Shown here: positions 26,593 to 33,965 of the stretch, piece after piece
How the letters are laid out: every line of letters starts with the position of its first letter
How positions within the stretch are numbered: the first letter of the stretch is position 1
Source of the DNA: an uncultured Ruminococcus sp.
GTDB taxonomy: Bacteria; Bacillota; Clostridia; Oscillospirales; Ruminococcaceae
Direction of reading: 5' to 3'
Assembly: GCA_900539835.1 (NCBI GenBank)
Contig: UQDR01000006.1
Coordinates: 38,854 to 102,853 of the forward strand
Length of the DNA stretch: 64,000 nucleotides
Made by a program: the position numbers and the translations under genes
The notes under the pieces: model-generated
What the model was told of the DNA's origin: nothing
The model's input: the letters and a program-made list of their open reading frames with translations, nothing else
The model's database searches: none

Positions 26593-26622
26593 AAAAGGGC
26601 GAACTGAAAAGTTCGTCCTTTT
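26593..26622. terminator. Bidirectional terminator
   Basis: AAGGGCGAACT / AGTTCGTCCTT stem with a GAAA-type loop and T tract between convergent fprA and dpaB. Confidence 0.88.
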
Positions 26623-26623
26623 A

Positions 26624-27205
26624 TTATATTGTTAATATGGGCTGAAGCTGTTTTCCTTCCATAGCAGCTTCTATGGTTTCGGGAATTTTGCTGAAATCAG
26701 CCACTATTGAGTTGGGCTTGCTTTGAAAATTATCCTGTGAATATGGCACAAAAAAGTAATTTTTATAATTCTGAAGCATACCGATGTTTTTAGCACATCC
26801 GGCAAGTGCATCGTTAGTGGAAACAGCTATAACAACAGGTCTGCTGTTTCTGAGATGTGACTTAACAGCCATGGTGACCGGAGTATCGGTGATACCTAAT
26901 GCCAGCTTTGCAAGAGTGTTTGCGGTGCAGGGGGCAACAACAAGTATGTCAAGCATTTTATTAGGGCCGATTGGCTCAGCCGATTCTATGGAATCTATAA
27001 TGTCATGGCCGCAGATGTCTTTAATCTTACTGCGGTTTTCTTCAGAAGTTCCGAAACGAGTCGAAATGTTTGATGCGTTGAAAGACATTATCGGAATAAC
27101 CTCTGCACCCGTTTTGGATAGGGCTTCGGCAGATTGAAAAGCTTTTTCAAAGGTACAGAACGAGCCGCACATGCCAAAACCTATTTTCAGTCCTGAAAGC
27201 GACAT
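26624..27205 (-). CDS. dpaB: Dipicolinate synthase subunit B
   Basis: 193-aa flavoprotein (SpoVFB family; the Bacillus protein is about 200 aa) that with DpaA converts dihydrodipicolinate to dipicolinic acid in the mother cell, needed for spore core dehydration. Family blocks visible: KIGFGMCGSFCTFEKAF, FNASNISTRFG, DSIESAEPIGP, VVAPCTANTLAKLALGITD and VAVSTNDALAGCAKNIG. The gene is full length, with a GGGGTGG ribosome site. DpaA is normally encoded immediately upstream; here the upstream DNA is the integrase end of a prophage. Confidence 0.93.
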   Translation of the reverse strand: MSLSGLKIGFGMCGSFCTFEKAFQSAEALSKTGAEVIPIMSFNASNISTRFGTSEENRSKIKDICGHDIIDSIESAEPIGPNKMLDILVVAPCTANTLAKLALGITDTPVTMAVKSHLRNSRPVVIAVSTNDALAGCAKNIGMLQNYKNYFFVPYSQDNFQSKPNSIVADFSKIPETIEAAMEGKQLQPILTI

Positions 27206-27300
27206 TTAACCACCCCTTTCTGTGAGAAACAGATATAAGGGTATATAATGCCTATTTAGCTATGTTTTCAAATAAGTATACACGTTTTTTACACGATAAA
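27206..27300. other. Host/prophage junction region (candidate left attachment site)
   Basis: AT-rich 95 bp between the integrase stop and the dpaB start. It is where the left attachment site should lie. On the minus strand a weak promoter TTGAAA (27266-27271), 18-bp spacer, TATATA (27242-27247) points at dpaB. Only about 16 codons are open in any frame upstream of dpaB, so no sizeable dpaA remnant is visible. The exact core cannot be defined without the right junction. Confidence 0.45.
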
Positions 27301-28434
27301 TTATATACTGATACAATTTAAAACTGCTGTTGCTCTGTCTTTTTCGCTCGGATATAAGTGAGAGTATGTGCTTAGTGTAATAGAGATATCAGAATGACCT
27401 AACCGTCTTGCTACCTCTTGTATATTAATACCATTGTGCACAAGCATACTTGCATGGCTATGCCGGAAATCATGCAATCGTATACGTTTCAAGCATGCTA
27501 AATTAGCGAATTTTTCGTTTGCAGCTCTCACAGCGCTATCTCGGATGGGATGTATACCACCGCATATATATTCTGTATGATGATAAACCCCTTGTTCTTT
27601 GATTCGGTTTCTATGAGTTTCTATAACAGTTTTTAAAGGTGTTGGAATAGTAATATCACGGATTGACTGTGCATTTTTGGGAGGTGTAATTCTATCACTT
27701 CCCTGAAGTTTCTGATTAAGGGATTTTGTAATATAAATAGTATCATCCTTTAAATCATCCCATGTCAAGGCATAAATTTCACCTTTACGCATACCACAAA
27801 AAAATGCTATGCAAAAAAAGACATAATAATTCCATGCATATGCATTTCCACAAGATTCCTGTTCAACACACCATTTTTTAGCGGCTAAAATATATAATTT
27901 AAACTCATCAAGAGTGTAGAAATCCATCTTTTTTGGTGGTTCTAATGGTGCTCTAAACGTACCGATTTTATCAAGTGGGTTTGTAGCGATATACTCCATT
28001 TTTACACCGAAGTTTAGCAATGCGTGAAATTTTTTATAAATAGCTCGTTCTGTGTTAATCGAATAACCTTTAGCAGCAATGTTGTTTTTCCATTCTTGCA
28101 AGATTGCGGGATTTAACTTATCAAGTCGATATTCACCTAAATCCGGTAAGATATGTTGAGTAATAATTTGATTAGTATTGTTGAGTGTACTCTCTCTTAT
28201 CTCATGACTTTTGGCCTTAATGAATTCATTATATAATGTCTGTATGGTTAAACGCTGTGAAGGCTTTTGCTGTTTAATCTGATAACTTAATTCACGCTCC
28301 AGTTGTTTGGCTTCTTCGTTGCCATAAGCAACACGGTCAATTTGTTTTGAGTTACCATAGCTGTCAACGTAATTAATACGCACACGGTATTTTTGCTTGC
28401 CGTTTTTCTTGCCTTGCATTTTATAAATCGGCAT
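27301..28434 (-). CDS. int: Prophage tyrosine recombinase/integrase
   Basis: 377 aa. N-terminal AP2-like DNA-binding domain (about 1-55, KYRVRINYVDSYGNSKQI), SAM-like core-binding domain (65-160), and a C-terminal catalytic domain with the conserved Arg in CGMRKGEI, HDFRHSHAS (His-x-x-Arg), LGHSDI and the nucleophile Tyr in STYSHLY. Typical of Tn916/Lambda-like phage integrases of Firmicutes. It lies at the left end of the prophage next to dpaB, transcribed outward. Confidence 0.95.
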   Translation of the reverse strand: MPIYKMQGKKNGKQKYRVRINYVDSYGNSKQIDRVAYGNEEAKQLERELSYQIKQQKPSQRLTIQTLYNEFIKAKSHEIRESTLNNTNQIITQHILPDLGEYRLDKLNPAILQEWKNNIAAKGYSINTERAIYKKFHALLNFGVKMEYIATNPLDKIGTFRAPLEPPKKMDFYTLDEFKLYILAAKKWCVEQESCGNAYAWNYYVFFCIAFFCGMRKGEIYALTWDDLKDDTIYITKSLNQKLQGSDRITPPKNAQSIRDITIPTPLKTVIETHRNRIKEQGVYHHTEYICGGIHPIRDSAVRAANEKFANLACLKRIRLHDFRHSHASMLVHNGINIQEVARRLGHSDISITLSTYSHLYPSEKDRATAVLNCISI

Positions 28435-28480
28435 AATTTCCTCCTATTTCTTGACATCTTAATCTTAATGTGCTACAATA

Positions 28481-28501
28481 AAAGGGCAGAATTCACCCTT
28501 T
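28481..28501 (-). terminator. Terminator-like hairpin upstream of int
   Basis: AAAGGG / CCCTTT stem with a 9-nt loop, followed on the minus strand by TTATT. A second inverted repeat, CCGTCTG...CAGACGG with a 17-nt loop, lies at about 28519-28557. They separate the abi gene from int; no gene lies in the 133-bp gap. Confidence 0.45.
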
Positions 28502-28567
28502 GTAGTGATTGGGTCAGTTCGTTTTGCCGTCTGTTTTTTGTGGTGATTAACAGACGGTGATTTTTTA

Positions 28568-29479
28568 TTATTTTAACAACTCTTCCCAATCATCGGGGAA
28601 CCCCATTTCTTTTAATATTTGGTGCCGATAATAATCGTTTAAGTGGTTAAATGAGGTAGTTACAATAGTAGATAAATCGGTTGTAAAATTAGAAAAATCT
28701 CTTTGTGGCAATAAATATTTTAAACAAATACAAACATTAAAGAGATCATTTTTGCTTTTGCTGCAATAATCAGGAAGTGTTTTGTGTATAGGTAAATCAA
28801 TTATTGAACTTTTAGTTTTAAAGTTATAAAGTCGCTCGCCATGAGCACATACATTTCTAAATTTAGAAAGAACATTTAACATAGAAGATAGTTGATTACC
28901 ATATACATCTTTAAAATTTCGAGCAATTTTACTTTGTAATTCTTGTCTTGAAAAAGAAAACAATTTAGATAAGTTTCCGAAGGTTAATGTTTGAATTATT
29001 ACCCATAGAGGAATAGTGTCATGCTTCTTCTTATAATGTTCTATATATTTATATTTGGATGAATTATCAATGTTATTTTTGATTATAGATACGCAAGTAT
29101 TAATTTCACATTGGTATTTTTTATAATTATAGTTAGTTACATTTAGGTAGTCATTTTGTTTGTCACCATATGTTTCGCAGAAATGATATGAATATAGTGA
29201 TTTTATATGTTTCTCAATTGAGATTATTCTATGTAAGAAAATATTACGTAAATAATCATCTAAATAATAAAGATTAACCATGTCTTCAAAGCAAGAGTCT
29301 GATCTGTAGTTTCCGTTTCGTTCTATTTTAAATATGTCTTTATAGCCAGAAACAAGAGAATAGTAACTGAATTCCTTTAAAAAAACAATAGCCTTTTCTT
29401 CATTAATAAATGATAATTTTTTCTCTTTTAACAGTGCTATTTGTTCATCATAAGTCATAAAAATTTTATCTGGTTTCAT
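28568..29479 (-). CDS. AbiF-like (Abi_2 family) abortive infection protein
   Basis: 303 aa from the ATG at 29479. The Met at 29500 lies inside a terminator hairpin and is rejected. Start MKPDKIFMTYDEQIALLKEK followed by LSFINEEKAIVFLKEFSYYSL is the typical Abi_2 (AbiD/AbiF) N-terminus. A HEPN-type ribonuclease motif R-N-V-C-A-H (about residue 210, in SKFRNVCAHGERLYN) has the R-x4-H pattern. Abi_2/AbiF proteins are phage-defence HEPN ribonucleases, some controlled by an RNA antitoxin encoded just upstream. Here a short RNA unit with its own promoter and terminator occupies that place. Likely gives the lysogen superinfection protection. Confidence 0.88.
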   Translation of the reverse strand: MKPDKIFMTYDEQIALLKEKKLSFINEEKAIVFLKEFSYYSLVSGYKDIFKIERNGNYRSDSCFEDMVNLYYLDDYLRNIFLHRIISIEKHIKSLYSYHFCETYGDKQNDYLNVTNYNYKKYQCEINTCVSIIKNNIDNSSKYKYIEHYKKKHDTIPLWVIIQTLTFGNLSKLFSFSRQELQSKIARNFKDVYGNQLSSMLNVLSKFRNVCAHGERLYNFKTKSSIIDLPIHKTLPDYCSKSKNDLFNVCICLKYLLPQRDFSNFTTDLSTIVTTSFNHLNDYYRHQILKEMGFPDDWEELLK

Positions 29480-29482
29480 AAA

Positions 29483-29556
29483 ACAAAAAACCCCCTGCAT
29501 AAAGCAGAAGGTTCTTTGAGGTCACGGTCCCACAGGATCCCGCAACGCGATCACTA
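29483..29556 (-). ncRNA. Candidate AbiF-associated small RNA
   Basis: On the minus strand a promoter (29562-29590) should start a transcript near 29556 that ends at the hairpin CCTTCTGC TTTA GCAGGGGG plus T tract (29485-29509), about 70 nt, just before the abi start codon. Inside are short stems: CGC GTT GCG and GGATCC TGTG GGGACC (one mismatch). No ORF fits. The position matches the known abiF RNA motif that sits upstream of abiF genes. The 3' arm of the terminator (AGGGGG) is also the only ribosome-site-like sequence for the abi gene, so read-through and translation may be linked. Confidence 0.6.
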
Positions 29557-29561
29557 ATATT

Positions 29562-29590
29562 AGGATAACAAATTTTTTTCAATTTGTCAA
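29562..29590 (-). promoter_or_regulatory. Promoter of the AbiF-associated RNA
   Basis: Minus strand TTGACA (29585-29590), 17-bp spacer, TATCCT (29562-29567). Confidence 0.7.
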
Positions 29591-29722
29591 TACCCTAAGA
29601 TAGCTACGCTATTATTTTTATGCACTTCTGCTAATTTTATTCATGTTTTTTAAGCAATTTTTATAAATCTCTATTTCTTGACCCTCACTGTTTGCCGCCG
29701 GTAAGGGGCGTTTTTGTTTATA

Positions 29723-30202
29723 TTAGTGCGTATTTATTTCGTTTAATTCGTGAATTAATGTTGATGTTCTTTCCAAGTACTCAGGCAAAGGTATCTTTAT
29801 ACCTATAGTGTAAGGTGTGGTAGTCGGATAAAAATATTCAGCATATTTTACTCCTGCATATTTAGCAATAGATTTTAAGTGCTTCTTCAATTTAGATACC
29901 TTCGTTTGTTCATGCAGGCTACATTCAAAAATAGCTGTATTTGTTTCATAATGTATGACAATTTTCTCAACTGTTACATATAGATCGTTTAAATAAAAAT
30001 AAGATGCAAAACTCGTCCCCACTGAAGTTAGATAATTCTGATATATTTCTTTGTTTTTTTCTAAGTCATTCAAAAGTGTTGATTTTATACTGTATTTTTC
30101 AAGGTTTTCTCTATCGTTTTCCTTAGATTGTGTCACATTCAAAAAATCTTGATTAGGCTCTTTATTTGATGAATACATTAAAAATCTTAATTTATTTTCC
30201 AT
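29723..30202 (-). CDS. Hypothetical prophage protein
   Basis: 159 aa, not recognised. Hydrophilic, Asn/Lys/Glu/Tyr-rich; the middle is helical (LEKNKEIYQNYLTSVGTSFASYFYLNDLY) and the C-terminal half alternates charged helices and short strands (YPTTTPYTIGIKIPLPEYL). No membrane segment. AAGGA ribosome site nine bases before the start. Located among lysogeny-arm accessory genes on the minus strand, so it may be expressed in the lysogen. Confidence 0.6.
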   Translation of the reverse strand: MENKLRFLMYSSNKEPNQDFLNVTQSKENDRENLEKYSIKSTLLNDLEKNKEIYQNYLTSVGTSFASYFYLNDLYVTVEKIVIHYETNTAIFECSLHEQTKVSKLKKHLKSIAKYAGVKYAEYFYPTTTPYTIGIKIPLPEYLERTSTLIHELNEINTH

Positions 30203-30372
30203 TTTTATTTTTCCTTATCATCTCCATATCAGTATTAACGGTACTGGTGGGGATTTTTTATTATATATTTGTTAACAAATTTTTCAATGCTTATTTCTTT
30301 CATGATAATACTTCATTTTTTAATTCTGATTATTTATGTAGTTTCAATTACTTAATGGAGGGTATTTATATT

Positions 30373-31992
30373 TTAATTAGCAGGACTTATCGACCAATCT
30401 CCATCTGAAGTAATTTCAAAAAACATACTTCCTGAATCATCAGAACGTACAACACCGTTATAATTACCAATTTCGTTTACAAGAAGATCATAGTCGCCTT
30501 CGTTTTCTGTATAATGAGCTTTAACAGAAAAGTAAGCCTCTGAATTATTATTGGTTATTTTCCAATTGTGATTTGTTGTTAAAAATACGCTTGTTACGGA
30601 GTCACCATGTCCATTGAAAGATGAACCGTCTGTTATACCTATAGCAAATGCATTAATAGACCAGTTGCCGTCTGAACTAATTTCAATGTCATAATTACCG
30701 CCCTCTGGAATTAAAACAGTTCCATTATAAGGGCCTATTTCGTTTACTAATAATTCGTAATCACCTGTGTCGTTGTTGTGTGCTTTTACAGAAAAATAAC
30801 GAGAACCATCATGTGATATAGATAATACTCCATAATGTTCTACAATTAATCCTTGTGCCACATAGTCACCTGTTCCGTTTGCACTCCAGCCATTTACTGC
30901 TGAGGGATTATAAAGTGTTTTCACTGGTTTAGTAGTTGGTCGTTTAGTCGTAGTTGTTGGTTTTGGCATTGTAGTCGTTGCGGTGCTTGTATTTGTATTA
31001 GTTTCATAATATTCAGCTTTTAGGGTTGGTACATAATCAGTTACACCTGTCAAAGCACGTTCAAGTTTTGATGTACCGTCATACGTGCCGTAAAAAGTTA
31101 CTATATCATCTTCTAATATTCTGGACTCATCTTCACTTAAATAGTATTCAACATACCATTCTTTATCTAAATAAGTATCTCCTGAATGAATATCGTAGTC
31201 CTCATAACAACGGTAAGCATTCGTTGAAAAGCCACTTGACATAACTTGTTGTACTTCAACAGTAATTTTTAATTTTTTTCCTACATATGTATTTGGATTT
31301 CTCGCTAAATCTTTATATGAAACCTCAATACAACTTGCTATAAAGTTCTCTTTATCTTTTTTAGCTTGTTCTTGTTTTTTCTGTTCCTCTAATTTTTGTT
31401 TTTGCTGTTCAACTTGTTCCTTTTTTCGCCTAACTGCTTCTTGTGCTACACGATCAGCTTCCGCTGTATCTTTCTCTGATTGAGCATCTTCATAGTAAAT
31501 CTTTTCACTATTAGCAGCTGTTGTTTTTGGAACTGTTGTAGACACATTTGCATCACTATTCTCTTTTTCACTTGGCGGTGCAACAAAGACAGTAATAAAA
31601 ACTATAGCGATAAAAATAAGTAAACTAATTAAAATAATTTTGGCAGTGTTATTTCTGAAAACGTAATCTAAACTTTTGTTTGCATTTTCATTTATAGGTT
31701 TAGGAGTTAAACATTTTGAACATATCTCATCTGCACCTTTATTTTCTTGATTACAAATCGGACAAGTCCAAGAAGATGAAGAATCAACATTTTTGCTATT
31801 GCTATAATCCATTTTGAAATCACTATCTTTATGAAAAATTTCTCTTTTAATTTCATCAATAGTCATTGTTTTGATTTTTTCTTCAGGCAACTGTGCTTGA
31901 AGATAGCATGATTCGCATATAAACCCGTCAAGGCAACGATATTTTTTCTCTAATAAGCCTAATTCTGTTCTGCAAACTTTACATTCTCTCAT
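30373..31992 (-). CDS. Zinc-ribbon membrane protein with duplicated C-terminal extracellular domain
   Basis: 539 aa. Residues 1-30 form a DUF4428-like zinc ribbon (CKVC ... CLDGFICESC); a second RanBP2-type ribbon is at about 75-93 (CPIC ... CSKC). One membrane helix at about 117-136 is followed by a Lys/Glu/Gln coiled coil (175-225), an OB-like region (230-320), a Thr/Pro-rich linker (333-362) and two repeats of about 80 residues (375-455 and 460-539), each containing YFSVKAH, GDY.LLVNEIG.YNG and SDG.WSI. The ribbons face the cytoplasm and the repeats the outside. Function unknown; a surface or superinfection-exclusion role is a guess. Confidence 0.7.
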   Translation of the reverse strand: MRECKVCRTELGLLEKKYRCLDGFICESCYLQAQLPEEKIKTMTIDEIKREIFHKDSDFKMDYSNSKNVDSSSSWTCPICNQENKGADEICSKCLTPKPINENANKSLDYVFRNNTAKIILISLLIFIAIVFITVFVAPPSEKENSDANVSTTVPKTTAANSEKIYYEDAQSEKDTAEADRVAQEAVRRKKEQVEQQKQKLEEQKKQEQAKKDKENFIASCIEVSYKDLARNPNTYVGKKLKITVEVQQVMSSGFSTNAYRCYEDYDIHSGDTYLDKEWYVEYYLSEDESRILEDDIVTFYGTYDGTSKLERALTGVTDYVPTLKAEYYETNTNTSTATTTMPKPTTTTKRPTTKPVKTLYNPSAVNGWSANGTGDYVAQGLIVEHYGVLSISHDGSRYFSVKAHNNDTGDYELLVNEIGPYNGTVLIPEGGNYDIEISSDGNWSINAFAIGITDGSSFNGHGDSVTSVFLTTNHNWKITNNNSEAYFSVKAHYTENEGDYDLLVNEIGNYNGVVRSDDSGSMFFEITSDGDWSISPAN

Positions 31993-32046
31993 AATTCTGT
32001 CACTCCTAAATTATTGCTTTTTTGGCGCTCATATATCCGCTTGAAA

Positions 32047-32517
32047 TTAATCACTTGTTTTAACGAACAAATCTTCAAAATAGTGTAAATCATCAAAAAA
32101 TTGATCTATCTCTGATTGAGTAGGAGCTTTTTCTTTCATTTTTTCGAAGAAAGATTCCATACTGTTTGTTAAATCTTTTAATTCATCTAATAACTGATCA
32201 TTAAAATCATTTAGAGTGTTATTGCTGTAGTATTTTGAAAGTGTATTTGTATTGTCTAATATGTTACGTTGAACTTCATCATGAAGAATATATAATTTTA
32301 AAGTTAAATCATGAGCTTGTTCTTGAGTCAAAGTACTATTGGTAATATATAAATCACACATATCAGAAAAAAGGGAATAACATTTCTGAGCTTGTGTTAA
32401 TTCTGTATATGAACTGTTATATATCGCTTCGTCTGAGTTGTCGTTGTAATTTGCTTTGCAGGAAGCAAGACCCAATATAAAAGTAAGACATAACACAAAA
32501 TATATTATTTGTTTCAT
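32047..32517 (-). CDS. Predicted prophage lipoprotein
   Basis: 156 aa from the ATG at 32517. Signal peptide MKQIIYFVLCLTFILG with lipobox LASC, then an acidic linker and a helical domain rich in Asp, Leu and Thr that ends FEDLFVKTSD. No family recognised. The 5' leader GGAG..TGACAGAATT in front of its ATG is almost the same as that of the zinc-ribbon gene at 31992, so both may share translational control. Phage lipoproteins in the lysogeny arm often block superinfection; that is inference. Confidence 0.65.
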   Translation of the reverse strand: MKQIIYFVLCLTFILGLASCKANYNDNSDEAIYNSSYTELTQAQKCYSLFSDMCDLYITNSTLTQEQAHDLTLKLYILHDEVQRNILDNTNTLSKYYSNNTLNDFNDQLLDELKDLTNSMESFFEKMKEKAPTQSEIDQFFDDLHYFEDLFVKTSD

Positions 32518-32553
32518 AATTCTGTCACTCTCCAATAATAAGTTAATGCTTAC

Positions 32554-32582
32554 ATTTTACCACATATAAATCCAAAAATCAA
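32554..32582 (-). promoter_or_regulatory. Predicted promoter for the lipoprotein / zinc-ribbon genes
   Basis: Minus strand TTGATT (32577-32582), 17-bp spacer, TAAAAT (32554-32559), 37 bp before the lipoprotein start. The rest of the 390-bp gap up to 32909 is AT-rich without ORFs, apart from the rightward promoter at 32840. Confidence 0.55.
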
Positions 32583-32839
32583 CAACATTTAATAATTTAA
32601 TATAATTAACTTATTGTTTCAATTTATTATATGAAAAACCATATACTTAACAGGATTTCAAAGTGTCGAATATTGTCGCTTTGCACAATTTTTCGACTCT
32701 TATTTGTAAAATGTCATAAAATTTTAAAAGTGCTCGAATTATTTGCACAAGTCTTTTTGCGTATTGATTATAAATAATAGCAACGTCAGATAAAAATAAA
32801 ATGTAATTTTTGCTGTACGTTTATTCGGACATATATCTA

Positions 32840-32868
32840 TTGACAAAACAAAACATTTGTTCTATAAT
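32840..32868 (+). promoter_or_regulatory. Consensus promoter with LexA-like box
   Basis: Perfect TTGACA (32840-32845), 17-bp spacer and TATAAT (32863-32868). The spacer ends in AAACATTTGTTC (32851-32862), one base from the Gram-positive LexA half-site pattern GAAC-N4-GTTC. Confidence 0.65.
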
Positions 32869-32909
32869 AAGAATGTAGTAAAAAAATAATTAGAAAGGAT
32901 AACTCGCCC

Positions 32910-33059
32910 ATGAAAAACTTGCCAAACACAACCGACAAAGAAATCTTAAAAGAATACTTAATCCAAAGAATGGAATACTTATGTGAACTTAAGAAAAAGA
33001 AAAGGAGCAAAGTCGCTAACTCTGCTCCTCCAACCAAATTAAGTACTCTACATAACTGA
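32910..33059 (+). CDS. Small basic protein (49 aa), antisense to the repressor end
   Basis: ATG at 32910 with AGAAAGGAT ribosome site and a consensus promoter 41 bp upstream. Product: NTTDKEILKEYLIQRMEYL helix, then KKKKRSK and a short tail ending TLHN. Its last 44 bases run antisense to the 3' end of the CI-like repressor gene (33016-33357), so its transcription could also affect the repressor mRNA. No family recognised. Confidence 0.55.
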   Translation: MKNLPNTTDKEILKEYLIQRMEYLCELKKKKRSKVANSAPPTKLSTLHN

Positions 33060-33357
33060 TAAGACCTTTTAGAGTTTCCACGTCATCAATAGACTCTACA
33101 AGGGCAATCATACTTTCCTTGAACTCTTCGATGTTTTCATCGGAGGGTTCTTTTTGTATGCAGTAATCTTGAAAAATAAAATTTGGTTCGCAGTCAAGAA
33201 CTTCAAATAGTTTATGAAAATTAGCCTCTTTAGGAGAGGTTAATTCTACTTCCCAACTGCCAATAGCGCCAGCAGATACGCCCATTAAATCGGCAAGTTC
33301 TTTTTGAGATAGTCCTAACTGTTCCCTACGTTCTTTTATACGTTTGCCTGCCGCCAT
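33016..33357 (-). CDS. CI-like XRE repressor
   Basis: 113 aa. N-terminal HTH (QKELADLMGVSAGAIGSWE, about residues 18-36), then a helical C-terminal region ending LISYVEYLIWLEEQS; no peptidase domain. Divergent from a second HTH gene, with repeated palindromic sites in the 220 bp between, so this is the lysogeny repressor. Its minus-strand promoter is TTGAAA (33410-33415), 17 bp, TATAAT (33387-33392). Induction would not go through self-cleavage. Confidence 0.88.
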   Translation of the reverse strand: MAAGKRIKERREQLGLSQKELADLMGVSAGAIGSWEVELTSPKEANFHKLFEVLDCEPNFIFQDYCIQKEPSDENIEEFKESMIALVESIDDVETLKGLISYVEYLIWLEEQS

Positions 33358-33401
33358 TTATATATTCACCTCTTTTCTTTCTTAATATTATACATTATTT
33401 T

Positions 33402-33558
33402 ACTTAGTTTTTCAATAGTTTTTTTGTAAAAATATTGCACACATGATGCACAAAATTTCAGCAAATCTTTGTGCATTTTTACTCAGAAAAACTAATTAAA
33501 AATGCTTGACAAATTAGAAAAAATGAGTATAATATAAATATACTTAGTAAAACTAAGT
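33402..33558. promoter_or_regulatory. Lysogeny switch: divergent promoters and operators
   Basis: Rightward promoter TTGACA (33506-33511), 16 bp, TATAAT (33528-33533). Operators: ACTTAGT AAA ACTAAGT (33542-33558) over the rightward start site, a degenerate copy ACTCAGAAAAACTAATT (33481-33497) and a half-site ACTTAGT (33402-33408) inside the leftward repressor promoter spacer. The layout fits a repressor that shuts the early promoter and adjusts its own. Confidence 0.7.
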
Positions 33559-33581
33559 GAAAAGAAAGGCGGTGATTGATT

Positions 33582-33791
33582 ATGAAAGTGACACCTATCT
33601 CAGAAAATCTAAGAAAGATTCTATCTGAAAGAGGTCTTAAACAAAAGTATTTAGCTGTAAGAGTTGGACTTAATGAAGCACAAATTAGTAATATGCTAAA
33701 TGGTAGGCGAGTAATTGACGAACCCACCATAGTAAGTCTTGCTGAAGCCTTAGACGTAGACTTTAATACGCTTTTTGGATACCACAAGTAA
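33582..33791 (+). CDS. Cro-like XRE family regulator
   Basis: 69 aa, ATG at 33582 after GGCGGTGATT; an in-frame TTG two codons earlier is less likely. Single HTH (LKQKYLAVRVGLNEAQISNMLNG) followed by EPTIVSLAEALDVDFNTLFGY. First gene of the rightward early operon, opposite the CI-like gene, so it is probably the lytic regulator. Confidence 0.85.
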   Translation: MKVTPISENLRKILSERGLKQKYLAVRVGLNEAQISNMLNGRRVIDEPTIVSLAEALDVDFNTLFGYHK

Positions 33792-33821
33792 TTTTTTAAC
33801 ACGGAAAGCGGGGTGAGGGGA

Positions 33822-33965
33822 ATGAAACTGATTAAAAAAATTTTTGGTTTTAAATTGGAATTTTCGCCCAAAGAATTGGCGGAGCTTGTATCATTATTTC
33901 AAAATCAGCCAGAGAGTTTTTTAGGAAAAGTAAAAGACCTTAAAACTACTGAAAAAAAGAAATGA
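33822..33965 (+). CDS. Small hypothetical protein (47 aa)
   Basis: ATG at 33822 preceded by GTGAGGGG. Product begins MKLIKKIFGFKLEFSPKEL, with an amphipathic N-terminal helix and a Lys-rich tail. Follows the Cro-like gene and overlaps the convergent gene at 33946 by 20 bases. Not recognised. Confidence 0.5.
   Translation: MKLIKKIFGFKLEFSPKELAELVSLFQNQPESFLGKVKDLKTTEKKK

Noticed and set aside
27206..27300. Sigma-K promoter upstream of dpaB
   Set aside because: A CATTATATA string is similar to a sigma-K -10 box, but there is no AC -35 at 16-17 bp. It is not enough to claim a sporulation promoter.
27206..27300. Leftover 3' end of dpaA upstream of dpaB
   Set aside because: The longest open stretch ending before dpaB is about 16 codons and shows no similarity I can see to the DpaA C-terminus.
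29480..29500. Earlier Met (29500) as start of the AbiF-like protein
   Set aside because: It lies inside the terminator hairpin of the upstream RNA and would add seven residues unlike the family N-terminus.
30166..30408. Rightward 80-aa hydrophobic ORF
   Set aside because: It lacks a ribosome site, overlaps the ends of two leftward genes and consists of AT-rich codons that give Phe/Ile/Tyr by composition.
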